From: Mogibacterium diversum
Lineage (GTDB): Bacteria; Bacillota; Clostridia; Peptostreptococcales; Anaerovoracaceae
Length of the DNA stretch: 64,000 nucleotides
Direction: 5' to 3'
Assembly (NCBI RefSeq): GCF_002998925.1
Contig: NZ_CP027228.1
Coordinates: 62,001 to 126,000 of the forward strand
In this document: positions 61,055 through 64,000 of the stretch, piece by piece
Layout of the letters: each line of letters opens with the position of its first letter
Numbering within the stretch: the stretch's first letter is position 1
Translations under genes and position numbers: made by a program
The notes under the pieces: generated by a model
Told to the model about the DNA's origin: nothing
Seen by the model: only the letters and a program-made list of their open reading frames with translations
Databases searched by the model: none

Positions 61055-62404
61055 ATGAAAGCTTGGGATAATCTCAGGAAGAGTTTTAAAATAGCGATTT
61101 TGACGGTGCTGTGCATAACCATGGTCTTCAGCACCGGTTTGCTTTACATGATTTCATATGGTGCTAGCGATAAAAGCTCATCTAAATCATCGAAGCAAAC
61201 AGAATCAGCTAAGACGTCAAGCGTGACAAATAAGGTTCAGGCACCTGAGATAAATGCAAAGAGTGCGGTTTTATACAGCGAGAATACGAATACTGTGGTG
61301 TTCTCGAAGAATAAGAATGAACGCGTAGCTCCATTTAGCACTACGAAGCTGATGACAGCGCTGCTAGTCGTTAAGCACATAAAAAATCTTGATCAGAAAG
61401 TCACGATATCGAAGGAGGCTGCAGCTCTTGGTGGTTCTTCGATGGAGCTCAAAGAAGGAGAAGTTGTAACGGTTAGGCAGCTTCTGTATGGACTGATGAT
61501 TTTGTCGGGGAACGATGCCGCGTATAGCCTCGCAGAGGTCGTATCGAATGGCAATGTCGATGAATTCGTTAAGATGATGAATGACGAAGCAAAGGCTTTA
61601 GGCTGTAAGGATACTAATTTTGTAAATCCGAACGGAATGAAAGAAGAAAATCATTATACTACAGCTAGCGATTATATGAAGATTGCTAGGGCGGCGCTTA
61701 AGAACAAACAGGTCTATAAATTTGCAAGCACCAAGAAATACGAGATGGGAGCGACCAACCTAAACGAAGCGCGCGTCATGAAATCTCATACTGACTTGAT
61801 TAATACAAAGGGGTCCGGTGTAGTTGCTGGCAAAACTGGTTTCTGGAACGGTGAAGCTTCGATCGTGCTCGCTTATGATAAGAAAGATCTGAAGATGGTA
61901 CTCGTGCTGTTCGGTGATGATAAGGAAAATCGTCCGAAGGATGCAAAAGCGATTTTTGAATATGCATACAAATATTTAAGGGTTAATAAGCCTGTCGCAA
62001 AAGGAAAAAAGGTCACAAAAATTCTAGTTCGCGGTGGCAAGAACACCATAGTCGATGCTTATGCAAGTGAGACGGCTTACGCGTATACCGAGAAGGGCGA
62101 TCGTGCAAAGATAACTGTAAAAATAAAGCGTGATTGGTCCGTCAAGGCTCCGCTAAGGAAGGGAGACCAGGTGGCGATTGCAAAGGTTTATGTCGATGGC
62201 AAGTATGTGTCTGACGCACCGCTCGTAGTGAAGCAGAATGTGAGTAAGGGCTGGATAACATCCGAGGCATATATATCTAATCTAGGTGCTATGATATTAG
62301 GTCCAGTTCTAGTTGTTTTAATCGTGATTGCTTGCCTAGTGAAAAGGCGCAGAAAGAAAGCTGCAGTGCCAATTGGGAAGCATGATAAGGGCAGGGATAA
62401 GTAG
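61055..62404 (+). CDS. D-alanyl-D-alanine carboxypeptidase (DacA/DacF type)
   Basis: 449 residues, penicillin-binding protein type 5 family. N-terminal signal/anchor span (IAILTVLCITMVFSTGLLYM), then the active-site motifs Ser95-Thr-Thr-Lys98 (APFSTTKLMTA), Ser151-Gly-Asn153 (LSGNDAAYSLA) and Lys260-Thr-Gly (AGKTGFWNGEAS). A C-terminal beta domain is followed by a second membrane span (GAMILGPVLVVLIVIACLV) and a basic tail. It trims the terminal D-Ala from peptidoglycan stem peptides. ATG 61055 follows TTGGAGATTAGAG; the longer upstream frame lacks a site. Confidence 0.94.
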   Translation: MKAWDNLRKSFKIAILTVLCITMVFSTGLLYMISYGASDKSSSKSSKQTESAKTSSVTNKVQAPEINAKSAVLYSENTNTVVFSKNKNERVAPFSTTKLMTALLVVKHIKNLDQKVTISKEAAALGGSSMELKEGEVVTVRQLLYGLMILSGNDAAYSLAEVVSNGNVDEFVKMMNDEAKALGCKDTNFVNPNGMKEENHYTTASDYMKIARAALKNKQVYKFASTKKYEMGATNLNEARVMKSHTDLINTKGSGVVAGKTGFWNGEASIVLAYDKKDLKMVLVLFGDDKENRPKDAKAIFEYAYKYLRVNKPVAKGKKVTKILVRGGKNTIVDAYASETAYAYTEKGDRAKITVKIKRDWSVKAPLRKGDQVAIAKVYVDGKYVSDAPLVVKQNVSKGWITSEAYISNLGAMILGPVLVVLIVIACLVKRRRKKAAVPIGKHDKGRDK

Positions 62405-62435
62405 CTAAGCGCATCGTTATATCGCTTGCGACTAC

Positions 62436-62464
62436 TTGCGTACACCATAAGCCTATGCTATAAT
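62436..62464 (+). promoter_or_regulatory. promoter for the structured RNA and tRNA-Ser
   Basis: TTGCGT at 62436-62441 and TATAAT at 62459-62464 with a 17-base spacer. Transcription should start near 62471, at the base of the three-way-junction RNA. Confidence 0.7.
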
Positions 62465-62473
62465 GACCTTCGC

Positions 62474-62562
62474 GGTATCCTGCAGAAACTTCCGCCCCCG
62501 TCTTGGGCTTAGTTTCTGGTTGAGGCTTTTGACCTTTATTGGTCGTTAGTCTCCAGGATATC
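62474..62562 (+). ncRNA. candidate structured RNA, three-way junction, ahead of tRNA-Ser
   Basis: Directly after the promoter, 89 bases fold into three helices with almost no unpaired junction. P1: GGTATCCTG (62474-62482) with CAGGATATC (62554-62562), 9 pairs, one G-U. P2: CAGAAACT (62483-62490) with AGTTTCTG (62511-62518), 8 perfect pairs, capped by GCCC/GGGC. P3: GAGGCT (62522-62527) with AGTCTC (62548-62553), then GACC/GGTC. Only 3 bases (62519-62521) are free at the junction. It is not SRP RNA (no GGAA-tetraloop motif), tRNA, or a riboswitch class I recognise. It could be a processed leader of the tRNA or a separate RNA. Confidence 0.55.
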
Positions 62563-62568
62563 ATTTGT

Positions 62569-62660
62569 GGAGAGGTACCCAAGAGGCTGAAGGGACTGGC
62601 TTCGAATACCAGCAGGCGGGTAATTCCCGTGCGGGGGTTCAAATCCCCCTCTCTCCGCCA
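62569..62660 (+). tRNA. tRNA-Ser (anticodon CGA), with encoded CCA
   Basis: 92 bases. Acceptor GGAGAGG (62569-62575) pairs with TCTCTCC, discriminator G, then encoded CCA (62658-62660). D arm CCC...GGG, anticodon loop TTCGAAT giving CGA, a long class II variable arm (GCGGG/CCCGT) and T arm GGGGGTTCAAATCCCCC. It reads UCG codons. The last anticodon-stem position is a C-A mismatch (31-39). It lies 6 bases after the three-way-junction RNA and before a strong terminator. Confidence 0.93.
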
Positions 62661-62662
62661 TA

Positions 62663-62699
62663 AAAAATAGGTAGCACTTTATGTGCTACCTATTTTTAT
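62663..62699 (+). terminator. intrinsic terminator after tRNA-Ser
   Basis: 15-base perfect arms AAAAATAGGTAGCAC (62663-62677) and GTGCTACCTATTTTT (62683-62697) with a 5-base loop, ending in a T run. Confidence 0.92.
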
Positions 62700-62894
62700 A
62701 TGCGAGAAAGATTTCGACCCCGCTGGGGGTTCTGAGGATGTTGGACAGTCCGAATTGGTAAGGCGAAAAGCATTGAAAACAGGACTATCTCAAAAAATAC
62801 TAATGCAGACATAACTAATAAGTTGATATGGAGGATTTTTACAGTGGTTTGTATTATAATAAGAAATATAAAACTACTGTAAAGGAGATAAACT

Positions 62895-63008
62895 ATGACA
62901 CTTAGCTATAAACCCTTAGTAGATACTTATCTTGAGCTAGGAACATTTTTAGCTAGAAAATTTGATTCTGTTGATGCTATTCCTAATAGCGGTTACATTG
63001 TATTATGA
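62895..63008 (+). CDS. small protein of unknown function (37 residues)
   Basis: Short frame with an excellent ribosome-binding site: AAAGGAG at 62881-62887, 7 bases before ATG 62895. It reads MTLSYKPLVDTYLELGTFLA and ends GYIVL. No membrane span; I recognise no family. Its TGA overlaps the ATG of the next gene by 4 bases, the pattern of a translationally coupled pair, which argues that it is translated. A -10-like TATAAT lies at 62855-62860. It may be the C-terminal remnant of a longer gene. Confidence 0.5.
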   Translation: MTLSYKPLVDTYLELGTFLARKFDSVDAIPNSGYIVL

Positions 63009-63331
63009 TAGCGATAACCATAATTATGGCCATTAACATAGTGGCATTGTTGTTTGTGCCTTTATCACCTTTGGTTTTTTTATCAACATTGTTAATGGCA
63101 AAGAAATATAAAAAAAATGACTATGGTGATTTGTTGTCAAAGAAAAATCGTATCGTGAGCTTCGTGGTAACAGTTGCAATAGGAGGAGCATGTGTGGTGT
63201 TGGCATACATACTGCCGTATCATGAATATTATCCCAACATTATTAGAAGATTGTGTGAAACAATTGGAACAATAAATATTTATTTCGCAATAAATATATT
63301 TATTACAAAGAAATCGGTGAGAAGATATTAG
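63005..63331 (+). CDS. small membrane protein of unknown function
   Basis: 108 residues with three to four hydrophobic spans (IAITIIMAINIVALLFVPL, PLVFLSTLLMA, VSFVVTVAIGGACVVLAYI, TINIYFAINIFI) and basic loops. Start ATG overlaps the small upstream frame by 4 bases. AT-richer than the housekeeping genes upstream. No family recognised; gene order suggests an accessory segment beyond the tRNA. Confidence 0.55.
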   Translation: MIAITIIMAINIVALLFVPLSPLVFLSTLLMAKKYKKNDYGDLLSKKNRIVSFVVTVAIGGACVVLAYILPYHEYYPNIIRRLCETIGTINIYFAINIFITKKSVRRY

Positions 63332-63343
63332 TAGGCATGAATT

Positions 63344-63529
63344 ATGGGAAGTAAGTACAGGTATGTTCTATCAATACTACAAATAGTAGTTGGAATACTT
63401 GCCGCAATGGTTTTTATTAAAACTATTGCATATGGAGGCAAAGTGGAATTGAAACTAATATCGCTAATGGCAATGATATTAGGTGTAGCAAATGGAGTTC
63501 GAGGTATACGTGAAATAAATAAACATTGA
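63344..63529 (+). CDS. small two-span membrane protein of unknown function
   Basis: 61 residues: a first span ILQIVVGILAAMVFIK, a short polar loop, and a second span LKLISLMAMILGVANG with a basic end. ATG 63344 lies 12 bases after the previous stop with only a weak site upstream, so it is probably read from the same message. Function unknown; a comparable size and layout are common in immunity or holin-like proteins but nothing specific is seen. Confidence 0.45.
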   Translation: MGSKYRYVLSILQIVVGILAAMVFIKTIAYGGKVELKLISLMAMILGVANGVRGIREINKH

Positions 63530-63885
63530 TAACAATGATTATTGCAACTCATGATGATAGACTATCCTAATCATGCAATAAGATAATTTCAATGTAAATA
63601 TAACGAAATATTTATAAATAATTCAAAAGGCTATTTATCTATTAAAGATATTTAGCTTTTTGTATTTTATAAAATTTGAAAGGAGAATTAAAAATGAAAG
63701 AATTAGAAAAAGTAATGAAACAATAGTGAAGATTAAAAATGAAGATTAGACAGGTGGCTTTTATGAAAACTAAATATATTAATTCGCATCGAAATTAAGA
63801 AGTTTTTCCTTTTCTAACCTTTATTGTCAAATTATGCTTATAATAATATAAGACGAGAAATAAAAAAAGCAGCAACAAGGCTGAA
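63530..63885 (+). other. AT-rich region with decayed-looking short frames
   Basis: No gene of normal size. A strong site GAAAGGAG precedes ATG 63694, which encodes only MKELEKVMKQ before TAG at 63724-63726, and an ATG near 63762 encodes only about 11 residues. These look like remnants of broken genes or leader peptides. TATAAT at 63839-63844 may be the -10 of a transcript reading toward 63886. Confidence 0.45.
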
Positions 63886-63963
63886 ATGCTTAACCTCATC
63901 ACTGCAACTATCGATTTGATAGCTTCCGTAGCTACATTGATTATAGCAATAAGGTATGGTTAA
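63886..63963 (+). CDS. possible tiny hydrophobic peptide (25 residues)
   Basis: ATG 63886 preceded by AAGG at 6 bases; encodes MLNLITATIDLIASVATLII followed by AIRYG and TAA. The single span with a basic end resembles small membrane toxins of type I systems, but that is only a resemblance of size and composition. The frame is open upstream to 63847 without another usual start. Confidence 0.3.
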   Translation: MLNLITATIDLIASVATLIIAIRYG

Positions 63964-63979
63964 GGCAAGGGGGATAACA

Positions 63980-64000
63980 ATGACTAGCTTTGACGTTTTT
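63980..64000 (+). CDS. start of a gene cut off by the window edge
   Basis: ATG 63980 with AAGGGGGAT just upstream opens a frame reading MTSFDVF that runs out of the window. Too short to identify. Confidence 0.4.

Noticed and set aside
62474..62562. Signal recognition particle RNA or hammerhead ribozyme
   Set aside because: It lacks the SRP GGAA tetraloop motif and the hammerhead CUGAUGA/GAAA core.
62701..62814. An open frame of 38 codons after the tRNA terminator ending ...LSQKILMQT
   Set aside because: No start codon or ribosome-binding site, and it begins in the terminator; at most a gene remnant.
62828..62905. A 25-residue frame MEDFYSGLYYNKKYKTTVKE...
   Set aside because: It overlaps the promoter and binding site of the better supported 37-residue frame and has no convincing site of its own.

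Overview
The window is chromosomal housekeeping DNA from a low-to-moderate G+C Gram-positive anaerobe. Supporting points are strong Shine-Dalgarno sites, some TTG/GTG starts, an L10 leader, paired EcfA genes, a split transketolase, MrnC, RecX, an NADP-dependent secondary alcohol dehydrogenase of the Clostridium type, and NADP-type glutamate dehydrogenase. I would place it in the Clostridia, possibly near the Mogibacterium / Eubacterium nodatum group, but the genus is a guess. I saw no insertion sequence, prophage, CRISPR array or rRNA operon.

Layout. 1-6.5 kb: end of ispF, proS, a chromate-transporter pair, cysS, mrnC, thyA, folA. 6.5-23.6 kb: rlmB and the classic rpmG-secE-nusG-rplK-rplA / L10 leader-rplJ-rplL / rpoB-rpoC / rpsL-rpsG-fusA-tuf series, with consensus promoters and intrinsic terminators. 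23.7-30.5 kb: a membrane-anchored EEP-family hydrolase, an ornithine-cyclodeaminase-family enzyme, a structured leader with an intrinsic terminator ahead of ecfA1-ecfA2-ecfT, and a TrmB-aminotransferase fusion gene. 30.6-33.8 kb: a TPP riboswitch controlling thiE-thiD-thiC. 33.9-38.7 kb: minus-strand CobW-type GTPase and secondary alcohol dehydrogenase, plus-strand ahpC followed by a 20-bp degenerate tandem repeat, and minus-strand gdhA. 38.9-46.7 kb: pcrA, ligA, mgtE and a two-gene transketolase. 47-51 kb: a POT-family peptide transporter, two related small membrane proteins, and an amino-acid ABC permease/ATPase pair without a binding protein. 51.2-62.4 kb: ftsE-ftsX-M23 hydrolase activator, recJ, S41 protease, Sfp-type transferase, recX, rmuC, phosphoesterase, lipid/diacylglycerol kinase and a D,D-carboxypeptidase. 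62.4-64 kb: a compact three-way-junction RNA directly ahead of tRNA-Ser(CGA), then an AT-rich accessory-looking tail of tiny membrane genes and gene remnants.

How it fits together. Most of the window makes the translation and transcription machinery. Metabolic genes supply thymidylate/folate, thiamine (HMP branch and coupling only), pentose phosphates and glutamate. The ftsEX to carboxypeptidase stretch links division-site peptidoglycan hydrolysis with DNA repair genes. The most unusual items are the TrmB-aminotransferase fusion, the RNA ahead of tRNA-Ser, the unnamed ecf leader, the 20-bp repeat after ahpC, and a terminator hairpin that holds the next operon's -35 box in its loop. I did not find a convincing complete novel multi-gene system.
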